Source: Rhodeus uyekii (lineage: Eukaryota; Chordata; Actinopteri; Cypriniformes; Acheilognathidae). From it: a DNA stretch of 64,000 nucleotides. Location of the stretch: assembly GCA_037043235.1 (NCBI GenBank), contig JAWRVZ010000004.1:3935501-3999500 (forward strand). Reading direction: 5' to 3'. The notes under the pieces were generated by a model. The model did not search any database and was not told where the DNA came from. It was given only the letters and a program-made list of their open reading frames with translations. Below, piece after piece: positions 1-11,446 of this stretch. A program made the position numbers and the translations under genes. Position 1 is the first letter of the stretch; each line of letters opens with the position of its first letter.

Positions 1-740
1 TAGTAATTAAAGTTGTTATTAAATATTGTACAAATATAAATCATATAAAATTCATGAAAAAAAGCTCGTATTATATCAAACAAAAGAAAATTACTCTTAA
101 AAATACCGTAGAAGATCGGTTCTAAACCATATATGGTTCGACTCTTTTTCCGGCCTGAGACGTGTAGCCTGGCTTGACTGGCCTGAAACCTGTGGCGTTG
201 TTGTACTGCAGCTGGAGCGAGTACGAGCGCATAGCAACCCCTGGTGGTCAAATACGGTATTTAGTGCATTTAGTGGATAACTTGAATAAAACAGATTAAC
301 TAATAATACAACTTTGATCAAGAGGTTGTGTTTATTTCCTAATATTTGATGCTGTTCTTCCGAGAGATCTGTTAATGTGGCTTGTGGATTACGTGATTCA
401 TTTGCTGGACGTTAATGTGACTGTCGGTAAGTAAGTTGCTAGGTCTGTCTTTATCAACTGTAGTTTCAAACCACTGTTTTTCTTACTAGGTTTTTCTGTG
501 AGTGACTATATGTCGTTCAATAGATCTTTCCATTTAGCATAAAGTTGTGATGTCCTGGCTATGACTTTTATGTACATTCCCAGGTATCTATGGATCTGCA
601 ATTCCTCAAGGGCACATTTTATAGAAATCATGAACCAGAAACACTGCCTTGCAGGATGTTTTCTTAGTTTTTTTTTTTAGTCAGATAATTTTTTTAAAAC
701 AACATAGGCACCAAACACACAAAACACAAAGACATATCAG
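1..740. other. Intergenic, downstream of myosin copy 1
   Basis: AT-rich sequence 3' of the first myosin gene. I see no exon, RNA gene or recognisable repeat. Short open frames here lack splice context and homology. Confidence 0.6.
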
Positions 741-753
741 ATCATATAATTTT

Positions 754-759
754 TTTATT
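754..759 (-). terminator. Polyadenylation signal, myosin copy 1
   Basis: AATAAA on the minus strand about 90 nt after the TGA stop at 850-852, implying a short 3' UTR of roughly 110 nt. Myosin copy 2 has the same arrangement at 18077-18082. Confidence 0.65.
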
Positions 760-849
760 ACTATTAGTTACTGGTTATTGTGGGCATTTTAGAAGGATTT
801 CATATTATATGAGTTCTCGTTACTCTGATTGCTCTCTCTCTCAGAGGGT

Positions 850-3800
850 TCATTCTTCAGCGTCTTTCCCCTGGAAACACATAAAACATTGTTTTTGTAT
901 ACAATGCATTGACAAGTTTCTGAATAACAAAATACTTGTGGATAAATAAGGAAACAAATGAAAGTGTGATGTTTACCTTCCCTAATTCACGGCTTTTAGC
1001 CCTCAGCTTATTGACCTGAGACTCAGCAATGTCAGCTCTCTCCTGAGCCTCCTCCAGCTCATGCTGCACCTTCCTGAATCTGGTCAGGTGAGTGTTGGCC
1101 TGTTCCTCCTGTCAATGAAATTACACTTGTTTAGGGTCATCATATCTGGAGTATTTTGTTGCATATTAAATAGCATATCATACATTAAAGTGTAAAATCA
1201 CTCACAGCATCTTCACTCTGCCTCTTGTAGGCCTTGACTTTCAGTTGAAGTTTGTCCACAAGGTCTTGCAGTCTGATAATATTTTTCTTATCTTCTTCAG
1301 TCTGTGTGAGAAAAAAGTTGATTTTCAATTACCATATTCATTTACCATACCTGTATACATATTTTTGTTTGATGGAGTACCTGATAAGTCAGTTCCTTCA
1401 CTCTTCTTTCGTATTTGCGGACTCCTTTAACAGCATCAGCACTGCGTCTCTGTTCCGCTTCAACTTCACTCTCCAGCTCACGAACCTAAAACACAGATTA
1501 GAACTGACGTTATTCCTGATTTTATGGTTGTGATGAAGTAAGTGAATGTACTGTGTGTTTAATGTATAGCCACATACTCTGGCCTCCAGTTTCTGGAGCT
1601 GCTTCTTTCCACCCTTCATGGCCAGACTCTCTGCCTCATCCAGACGATGCTGCAGATCTTTGACTGTAACCTCCAGGTTCTTCTTCATTCTCTCAAGATG
1701 AGCACTCATGTCCTGCTCTTTCTTCAGCTCTTCTGCCATCATGGCAGCCTGGAATCATTTTGTACTCTGTTTACTACTCGGTTACTTAGATTAATAAGAA
1801 TGTGTAAATTAGTCAACAGCAGGTTATAAAATGTCAAAATATATGCAACAGATTAACAGATTATCCTGCAAATGATAACAAACGTTTGCTAACTCAATGA
1901 ACATTTTTCACTTACATCAGTTATTGCTTTCTTTGCCTTCTCTTCAGCATTTCGTGCTTCCTGGATTGTATCTTCCATCTCACCTTGAATCTGAACAAGA
2001 TCTGCTTCCTGCTTCTTCTTGGTGTTGATAAGACTGGTATTCTGAAGAAAATGAGAGAATGTTGAAAGTAATGTTTGTGAGTTATTCCTTAAAATATTCA
2101 TACTTCTCTTTTTCTTCTTACTTGGGAGTGTAAGAGAGTCACTCGTTCGCTGGCATCCACCAGTTCCTGCTCGGCCACTTTGCGGCCTCTCTCAGTCTGT
2201 TCCAGAGCAGCTCTCAGCTCTTCAATCTCAGCCTGCATCAGGTTGTTCCTGCGCTCTACCATGGCAGCCTGCTCTTTCATGTCCTCTTGTGCTCGTAAAG
2301 CCTCATCAAGATGAAGCTGAGCATCCTGAAGCAAACAAGAGGCAATTATATCTTCTGATCAGTTAGTTCAGATAAATATTCTACACTTCTGTAATGGAAC
2401 AAACCTTGAGTTGTCCCTGGACGTTCCTGAGCTGTTTCTGAGCTTCAGCAGCCTGGCGATTTGCATGGCTCAGCTGAATCTCCATCTCATTGAGGTCTCC
2501 TTCCATCTTCTTTTTGATTCTCAGAGCATCATTTCTGCTTCTGACTTCAGCATCCAAAGTACTCTGCATGGAATCAATGATTCTCTGGCTGTTTCTCTTG
2601 ATCTGTTCAATCTCCTCATCCTTCTCAGCCAATTTCCGATCAATTTCTCCTTTCACTTGGTTCAGCTCAAGCTGAACACGAAGAATTTTGGATTCTTCAT
2701 GCTCTAGGGTCGCCTGGAAATTAAGATTGTTTGTAGGGTTATGTTTGATAGAACAGTAGAGATAATGAAAATGTAAAAAACTTCAAGTCACATGTGTTAC
2801 CTCAGCTTCTTCAAGAGCGGCCTGGATTTCAGATTTTTCTATTTCAGCGGTTTTCTTTCCTTTTTCCAGCTCATGAATAGTTTTTCCATTCTCACCAAGC
2901 TGCTCGGTTAAATCTGAGATCTCCTCTGTATGCACAAAGGGACACGTGATTAATAAAGTATTGACACACTATTCTGTAGTTGATCTAACAAGAAAAAGTT
3001 CACTTATAATTCTGCAGTAAACTATTGTACGTACGCTGAAGGTTTTTGTTTTCCCTCTTCAGGGTCTCCAGCTGGTCCAAAGCCTCCTCATAAGAATTCT
3101 TCATTTTGAAAATTTCTGTGCTAAGAGAACGACCCTCCTTCAGAGATCCTTCTAGCTCTGCCTGACTCTCCTCATACTTCTGTTTCCATTCTGCCAGGAC
3201 CTTTATGACATCAAAATTGAACATTAGAAACCCATGGTGAGGTGCACATTATATGTAATTGAAATAATATTGCTTTACCTTATCAAAGTTCCTTTGTTTC
3301 TTGTCAAGGTTGGCAGCCAAAGCATTAGCTCTCTCCACATCAATCATGAGATCCTCAACTTCATTTTGCAATCGTTGCTTGGTCTTTTCCAAAGAAGCAC
3401 ATTTGGCATTCACAGCCTCAATGGACTCTTCAGCGTCCTGCAAACGCTGAGCAAGCTTTTTCCTAGGAGCAACAATGAAATATTAGCAATTACTTCTGTT
3501 TTATTTATAGTTATTCATAGAGAACATTTAAACTCAGGATTTAATTTACTTTGCTTCCTCAAGCTCTTCAGTACGCTGAATGGCATCAGTCTCGTATTTG
3601 GTTCTCCACTGAGCCACCTCACTGTTGGCCTTTGACATGCTGCGCTGAAGCTCAGATTTAGCCTCCTGTTCTTCTTCGTACTGCTCTCTGAGCATATCAC
3701 AGTCATGACGGGAAGATTGGACTGCATGTGCCAGGGCATTTTTGGCCTTTAAAACAATAAACAATGTTCCAGAGTTATTCAGTACATAAGTTCATTTTAT

Positions 3801-6800
3801 TAAGACAATGCTAATTCCTCACCTTCACTTCTTCCTCAATTTGCCTCTTCAGCTCTTCAATCTGCTGAGTGTAAGCCTGTTTGCTTCGAGTCAACTGAGA
3901 AACTAAAGCCTCTTTTTCCTCTAATTGACGTCCCATTTCACCTAGAAAAGATTGAATGATGAAGGTCAATAACTGCAATGTTGAATAGGTGTTAATAGAG
4001 GATGTAACTTATCCCTTCTGTAAGCAAAACTGCTTACCATTTTCAGTCTGAAGTCTTGCCTTTTGACCACCCAGATCATTGATGTGGCGTACATGTTCAT
4101 CATGCTTTGTCTTAAACTCGCTCAACTGATCTTCCAGTGTACGACACATCTTTTCAAGATTTGTCTGCCAAACACATTTTTTTATGGATTTTATTTGACA
4201 CATAATGTTGTGTTTCATGTACAATACTTCAGAAATATGTTAATACTTACCTTTGATTTGGCGACAGCCTCCATATTGCTTGAAAGATCATCAATCTCCA
4301 TTTTAAGCTCACTTTTTTCTTTTTCCAGTTTCTGTTTCACACGCTGGAGGTTGTCAATCTGCTCTCCCAGCTCTGCCACAGTGTCAGCTTGCTTCTTGCG
4401 GAGGGCCGCAGCCGTTGCTTCGTGCTGCAAGGTGGACTCCTCCAGATCACGGCGTAGTTTTTGGAACTCAGACTCACGTTTCTTGTTCATCTCAATCTGG
4501 GCAGAAGTGGCTCCACCTGCTTCTTCAAGCCTCTCGCTGATCTCCTCAAGTTCTCTGGAGAGATCAGATCGCTGCTTCTCAACCTTAGCACGAGCGGCAC
4601 GTTCGGCCTCGATTTCTTCCTCCAGCTCCTCAATGCGGGCCTGTGGTTGCAAAACTTTGATGAGTTATAGTTAATTACTAGGAATAAGAGCTAAAAAAAA
4701 GCACTTTTTTTGAGTGACCTGAAGTTCTTTAATCTTCTTCTGGAGCTGAATACCAAGAGATTGTTCATCTTCAATTCTGCTCTGAAATTGACTTGACTCA
4801 AAGTCCTTCCTGTTTTTAAAAAACAGAAATGTTTTATGAGTTACAGTTATTCTGAAAGTGATAAAGGGATCTGAATTACAATGGTAAATTGTAATGGAAT
4901 AATCCTCACTTTTTCAGTTTTTCTTCTAGTTGTTGCTTGTCATTCTCCAGATCCATTATGGATTCCTGGGAAAGTTTAAAATCCCCCTCAAGCTTTCTCT
5001 TGGCTCTCTCAAGGTCCATACGGAGTTTCTTCTCCTGCTCCAGAGATCCTTCCAACTGTTCATAGATTAGTATTTGTTACCAAAATATTACTTCCATGAT
5101 TCATGATTTCAGCGTCTTCTTGTAACAGTATCTAGACATGGGAGTACTAGTTTGCACTAATATATTACATTTCAAACTCACATCATCAACTTGCTGCTCA
5201 AGCTTGGCTTTGGCTTTTGTCAGAGTATTGACTTTGTCCTCCTCTGCCTGGAGATCATCAAGAGTCTGTTGATGTGCCTCTTGGAGGGCTTTCTTCTCCT
5301 TAGTCAGCTTGACAATAACCTCATCTTGAGATGTCATTTCTTCAGTAAGGTTTTTAACCTGGGAATCAAATTTATTTGAATGACTGTAACCTGAGTAATA
5401 GTTCAAGATTACCAGAACCTTTTTCTCAAGATATTAACCTTGTTTTCAGTAGCATGTTTCTCCTTCTCCACTTTGGCCAAGGTAAGCTCTAAATCATCAA
5501 TGTCTTTCTTCAGCTCAGAGCACTCGTCCTCTAGTTTTCTCTTCTTGGCAGTCAGTTCAGCATTGATTTCTTCTTCATCCTCTAATCTTTCACTTGTCTC
5601 TTTAAGTTTCGCCTCAAGCTGGATCTTGCTTTTGATGAGTCCTTCACATCTCTCCTCAGCATCAGAAAGGTTTTCTGATTCCTGTTGATTAGAAGATCAT
5701 TTGTTGTTATTTTTTATTGTGCATTTATTATCTTTTTAAGATGAATTACTTATTCAGGAAGCAGCTGAAAAACTTACAGACGCCACTTGCAACTGCAGGT
5801 CATTTTTCTCCTGCAGCAGAGAAACCATTTTCTCCTCCAGCTCCTTCTTCTTGGCAAGTGCTTTTGCTAGATCCTCCTTTGTTTTTTCAAAATTCTCTTT
5901 CATGGCTGCCATTTCTTTCTCAGTCTCTGCACTCTTCAGCAGAGGCTTGATCTTAAAATACAGCTTCATCCATGGCCAGTGTTTCACATTCATGAATGAG
6001 CGTATGTTGTACTGGATGCTGTAGATGGCCTCTCTGTGTTATAGAATCAGAAAAAATGGTCAGATCCTCTGTGTGAATAGGAACTGTTACCCCCCCCCAA
6101 TGCAAAACCATACCTTCTCGCCATCATTTTGACAAACTCCTTCCTCATAACAAATCCTCTGCAAAGTGCTTGAGTCATAGTCACAAGGATAACAAGTTTT
6201 TCATCTCGCATCTCCTCAAGGGTTCCCAGCAGACCAGCTTTGAAGAACACCTATCACAAGTAATTGATAAAGAAATTATGCACTATCCTCTAATATTTAC
6301 ATAATAAGTCATGTGGTTTGCTAGTGTATACCTTTGTGTGTCCAAACTTGTACTGGGTATGATCCACATCAATAGAGCCAAGAAGCTTCTCTGAAGCCTT
6401 CTTATTGTCAATGAACTGACCCTCAGGGATGACACTAGCATTCAGTACTTTGTATCTAAAGAAAGTCATTCAAAATAAAAATGTTTAACCTTGAATTAAT
6501 TGAATAATGTGGTCTCAGAATCATGCTGAATTAAAATTTCACCTAGATTGTATATGAACCTAGATTGAAGATATGAATTGCATGAAGTACTAAGAAAGAA
6601 AGAACTGGTCTCATTCACTAATCTTGTGTACACGTGCATTTGCACATAATATCTGTGTATGTGTGTTTCCATGCATTCAAAATGTATGATAAGATCTTGT
6701 TTCCCATGGAAATGAGGCACATATGTGTGAGAGAAAGCTGACTTGATTTGTGCAGATTACTAGCTGTGGGCCCATGCTCCACATTTAGAATAATCCATAT

Positions 6801-9800
6801 TAATAAACTGTTGTGTACTTTGCATGAGAACACATAAATGTCTGTGCTCATAAAGTCACAAATAGTATTAAAATATTAAATGAGACCTAATATATAAATG
6901 AGCCCTTCATTAGCATGTTTTAGTTGACAAAAGACTTGATATATTATTTAAAATGATAATGTAATGAACATGCCAATTAAATACCTCTGCTTAAAGTCAC
7001 CATAGAGGATTCTGCTTGGAAAACCTTTCCTACAGATTCTGATTCCTTCCAGTACACCGTTACAGCGCAACTGGTGAATCACCAGAAAATTCTCCATAAG
7101 ACCTAAAAATAAAAAAATAAACATTGCTTATGTTTATTTTTGCATAGAGACACATCTTTAAATATGTCATATGCTTTTCAGTATTCTAACATGGATGAGC
7201 ATAAAATATTGACCTGGAGTCTTTGACTCATTTGGAATTAAGCAACGCACAAAATGAGGATGAGTGCTTCTCAGGTTGGTCATCAGTTTACCCAAGTTTT
7301 CCTGTTGGTTAAAGAATAAACAAATAAGTACACCTTTGATGCAAATATTTAAGGACTAAACTGGAACCATGTCTTTACCCTGAACAAAGCAGACACAGTC
7401 TGGAAGGAGCCTCCCTTCTTTTTCCCACCCTTTTTGCTTCCAGAGTCAGCTGTCGATAAAGCAATATAATAGAGTAATGTCTGGTTAACAACACCATGCG
7501 CAGAAATCAAATAGAAAGTTTATTCCTTGAGAAAAATCTTTTATTTTATTTTATTATTTTCATCCTTACATTTAAATTATAAATGTGTGTATTTGTTTTG
7601 CGTACCTTCAGCAGAAGCATGAGCGGCATACAGATGAGCCAATAGTTTCATTGAAGACTTCTGGTACAGCTGAACCACAGAGTCATTTAGAGGGTCCTTG
7701 TTCTTGTCCAGCCAGCCTGTGATATTGTAATCCACAGTTCCAGCATAGTGCACCAAGGAGAAGTGGGCCTCAGCTTTGCCTTTGGCTGGTTTGGGCTTCT
7801 GGAAGGATGGAGTTTTACCCAGATGCTGGTCATGCAGCTTGTTCTTGAAGGTCATGTCTGTTGCTTTGGGGAACATACACTCCTCCTCCAGGATGGAGAA
7901 AATGCCCATGGGCTGCAAGGAAGAACAGATTACTTTGAGAGAAGACAAGGGATCAAAGCAAAGCATTTATGTTAGACTAACAGAAAGCACTACATGTGTT
8001 GAAGGTGACATTTGTTACCTTCTCAATAAGCTCAATGCAGGCAGCCAAGTCCATACCGAAGTCAATGAACTCCCACTCAATACCTTCTTTCTTGTATTCC
8101 TCTTGTTCCAGCACAAACATGTGGTGGTTGAAAAACTGTTGCAGTTTCTCATTGGTGAAATTAATGCACAGCTGCTCCAGGCTGTTGTACTAAAGTTAAC
8201 AAAAATTCAGCATCCGAATCAAGAAGCAAAACCTAAAGTATCAGATTCATTTTTATTTTTAACTTACATCAAAGATTTCAAACCCAGCAATGTCGAGCAC
8301 GCCGATGAAGAACTGTCTTGCCTGCCTCGTGTCCAGCATCTCATTGATTCGGACAACCATCCACAAGAACATTTTCTCATAGACTGACTTACACAGAGCC
8401 ATGGCTGAATTATTCACCTAATTTAGAAAAAATGAATACTGTTTTACATCATTTCATTTTTGGTCATAAAAGTGTATATTCATAAAGTTTCAAGTGATGT
8501 AGCATACATAAATTATTCGTTTTTAAATACACATACCTGAGGAACCGTTTGACCTTTGGTCACGTATTCATTCCCGACCTTCACTCTGGGATAACACAAA
8601 GCTTTTAGCATGTCAGCAGAGTTCAGTCCCATGAGGTAAGCGATTTTATCAGCCACTGGAAGAAATGTTTCAAGTCAATTACTTATGTTCATATCATGGC
8701 AATATATGGATGTTACAGATTAATTCAGATTGAAATCCCACCCTCCGTTCCATCAGGCTCGGCCTGCTCTTCCCTCTGCTTCTGCTTGAACTTCATGTTC
8801 CCATGATGCATCACAGCTCCTGTCAGCTTGTAGATGCCCATTTTCTCCTCAGCCGTGAATCCCAGAATATCAATGGCTGTCTAGAAGTCGAAAAACAGTA
8901 AAATGTGTCTTGTCATTTAGTATACTTAGTCATGTCTAGTATACTTATTAACTGACAAGTTGAACTCCTCTTACATCAGTTGCAACAAACTCTTCCACAT
9001 CATCAATGCTCTGGACTGTGATCTGACCATGACTGATCATGGGATAGTCGTATGGGTTAGTGGTTATCAGAAGAGCCTCTGCAAGAGAATTAGGATTTTT
9101 TTTTAAAGAAACTTTATACTGCTCAAAAAATATTACACTATCTGTTCATTTGGAAAAACTTTATTTAATTAAAAATATAGTATATTGAGAAATAAGATGC
9201 AATAATGTCCATGTTTTTTACCCAGCAGTTCTGGCTTATGGCCAGTGCAGAGCTGGTAGAAGATGTGGTAGCTTCTCTCGGCAGACAACTGGTAAGTTAC
9301 CCTGGACTTTTCCAGCAGATCTGTGGATCAGAAACATGATTATTATAAAGATAAAATGAATGTCTGTAATATCAGTCTGTTGAAACTTAAAAGAACAAAG
9401 AACTCACAAGTTTCAATATCAGCTGAGGCCAGTTTTCCAGTTGATCCAAAATGAATTCGGATGAATTTACCCTGAACATTTTCAATAAAGAAATATAATA
9501 CAAATAAAAAAATTCCATTACAGAATCAAAGCACACAGAGGAGTAAAGCAGTTGGCTCAGCACTCACAAAGCGGGAAGAGTTGTCATTCCTCACAGTCTT
9601 GGCATTTCCATAAGCTTCCAGCAAGGGGTTTGCTGCAATGATTTGATCCTCCAGTGACCCCTGATGTGTGCAGAATGTGGCAGACATGCCAGTCAAATAA
9701 GCGTTGTACTGATTCGCTCCATCCTCATTATCATATTGTCAAACAAATACTATATATACCTGCATTTTTCCAGGTTCTGCTTTCTTCTGTCCAGATACAG

Positions 9801-10799
9801 CAATTGTTGCAAAGTACTGGATGACACGTTTAGTGTTCACAGTCTTTCCAGCACCAGATTCTCCACTGAAAATATGGTACAATATAATATGTGATATGAA
9901 GATATAATAATAAATAAATGTAATACGTTTCTTGTTTCGTTTGTGATAAAAATACTTACGTAATCAGGATAGACTGATTCTCACGATCTACAAAAGGTAG
10001 AAAGTCATTTATTACATTCAAAATACTAGCATGAACATCTTTTTACAATCTTAACCAATATACTTCAGCCACATTCAAAATAATGCTTATTATTTTTCAT
10101 ACCAGTGAGCATGAACTGATAGGCGTTGTCAGAGATGGAGAAGATGTGAGGAGGGGCTTCAATTCTTTTTTTGCCCCTGTAGGCTGACACGACAACAGAA
10201 TCGTACACCGGGAGCCACTTATAGGGATTCACAGTGACACAGAACAAACCAGAGTAGGTCTGAAGAGACAAATGTTCTTTTACTCACTAGATATATAGAT
10301 AATGCATTGATTTGCATGTAAAATGTTTGAAACAAATTAACAACATTTTTTGTCGACTTACGTAGATCATCCATGCTGCATAACGCTCTTTGAGGTTATA
10401 CAGCACAGTGGGTTCGTTGAGGTGGGTCATCATGGCCATGTCCTCGATCTTATCAAACTTGGGGGGATTCATCGGAAAGATGTCATCCTCCTTCACTGTG
10501 ATGGTCTGCAGGGAGTGTTATGTTACACTTGTTATAATGCAGATGCCTTTAAAATTGAATGGGGCAAATTTAATCTGAATATTACTTATACCCACTTTGC
10601 CACACAGAGTTTGCACCGTTGCTTTGCCACCCTCCCGACTCTTGAGGACCCCTTTGAGGTACATCTCTTTGGGTTCAGACACAAAATAGGCAGTTTTGGC
10701 ATCAAATGGCCTATTTTGAGCTTCCAATCTTTCCTTCTCTGGCTTGCGGAGGTAAAGGGCCGCAGGGCCAAAGCACTCCATTTCTGGATCCCCACTCAT
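850..10799 (-). CDS. Fast-type sarcomeric myosin heavy chain, tandem copy 1 (complete, 1935 aa)
   Basis: Class II muscle myosin heavy chain, the ATP-driven motor and rod of sarcomeric thick filaments. Thirty-nine coding exons join in frame (5808 nt with stop) with consistent GT-AG borders and no internal stop. The protein starts MSGDPEMECFG. The P-loop GESGAGKT lies near residue 179 and is split from the preceding 28-nt exon (ENQSILIT). Loop 1 contains SGQKKAEPGKMQ, and the lysine/glycine-rich loop 2 (GSKKGGKKKGG) lies near 630-650. The SH1/SH2 region CNGVLEGIRICRKGFPSR follows near 690-710, then the light-chain-binding IQ region (about 763-810), then a coiled-coil rod to the tail GKGKDAEE. 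Length matches vertebrate skeletal MYH. The start is the first ATG after the splice acceptor. A second copy lies upstream at 18164-27986 on the same strand. Which zebrafish fast myh orthologue it is cannot be decided by eye. Confidence 0.96.
850..10799 (-). other. Coding exon map of myosin copy 1
   Basis: Coding exons in transcript order, high to low coordinates: 10799-10596, 10505-10362, 10259-10103, 9987-9960, 9865-9760, 9660-9568, 9471-9408, 9320-9222, 9078-8975, 8880-8742, 8655-8537, 8417-8268, 8189-8019, 7912-7606, 7449-7379, 7301-7214, 7102-6985, 6455-6332, 6250-6114, 6033-5778, 5681-5439, 5358-5182, 5055-4910, 4809-4719, 4640-4251, 4164-4038, 3941-3823, 3746-3550, 3462-3279, 3200-3035, 2925-2801, 2713-2405, 2325-2122, 2041-1916, 1748-1578, 1485-1381, 1301-1206, 1108-977, 870-850. 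They were placed by reading splice sites and protein continuity. The lengths sum to a multiple of three. Many (28, 64, 139, 150, 171, 137, 256, 243, 177, 146, 91, 390, 127, 119, 197, 184, 166, 125, 309, 204, 126, 171, 105 and 96 nt) match the usual vertebrate skeletal MYH exon sizes as I know them. Confidence 0.88.
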
Positions 10800-11141
10800 G
10801 GTGGCACTCTTACAGAAAAGCAACCAATTATTTGTCATACAAGTTAGCAAAAACATTTACATTTATACATATGCGTGACATCACACTTTAATATTAGACT
10901 GAAGTGTAATATAACACAGTATGTCATACTTGGTGAATTATCTTGTCACTCAATGTCAAAATTTCTACAGTATAGATTATTATAACTTCATATTGGGTGA
11001 TGGTGGTTGAGAAAAATCAAATCTTTCTTGTTCCAAAATGAAGTATAAGTTACGCATGAAATTCACAAGCAACACAAGAAATATCAATTTGTCACAATGT
11101 TTAGTTGGTACGGTTCTTTAAAAAGATGGTGCCATGTTTAC

Positions 11142-11195
11142 CTTTGTTGTGCACTAACTCTTAGGACTTGATCTTGAGGATGCAATTCACCACCT
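11142..11195 (-). other. Myosin copy 1, untranslated exon 2
   Basis: A 54-nt segment bounded by an acceptor (AATACACAG) and a donor (AACAAAG|GTAAAC). It contains no ATG. Two 5' untranslated segments before the ATG exon is the usual organisation of vertebrate skeletal MYH genes. The acceptor could be two bases earlier. Confidence 0.6.
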
Positions 11196-11393
11196 CTGTG
11201 TATTGTTAATAAAAAATAAAAATACACATATATAAAAAAAACTTTACAGCATGCCCACAAGATAAATAAAGAAGTCTATGCTTAAAATTAGCATAGGAGC
11301 ACAGTGTCACAAAAATGTAACAAAAAGCCTAAAATATCCCTAAAAAGAAAGGAAAAGCAGAACTACTTTGTGACTTAGCATTCAGACACTCAC

Positions 11394-11415
11394 CTTAGTT
11401 GTGTAGTTGTGAGCC
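11394..11415 (-). other. Myosin copy 1, untranslated exon 1 (approximate 5' end)
   Basis: The short stretch between the predicted start site and the donor AACTAAG|GTGAGT. It is non-coding. The 5' edge is inferred from the TATA box; the 3' edge is a consensus donor. Confidence 0.6.
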
Positions 11416-11438
11416 CTGGGAGGAGTTGGGAAACCCCT

Positions 11439-11446
11439 CTTTTATA
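11439..11446 (-). promoter_or_regulatory. TATA box of myosin copy 1
   Basis: TATAAAAG on the minus strand, about 25-30 bp upstream of a likely start site near 11415 and 45 bp before a strong GTGAGT donor. This is the usual muscle MYH core promoter layout. A CANNTG E-box (CATTTG, 11497-11502) and an A/T-rich MEF2-like motif (11517-11529) lie just upstream. Start-site position is inferred from TATA spacing. Confidence 0.75.

Noticed and set aside
7776..8387. 203-residue plus-strand frame over the myosin motor exons
   Set aside because: Antisense shadow of conserved myosin exons. The same frame recurs in copy 2 because the coding strand is conserved.
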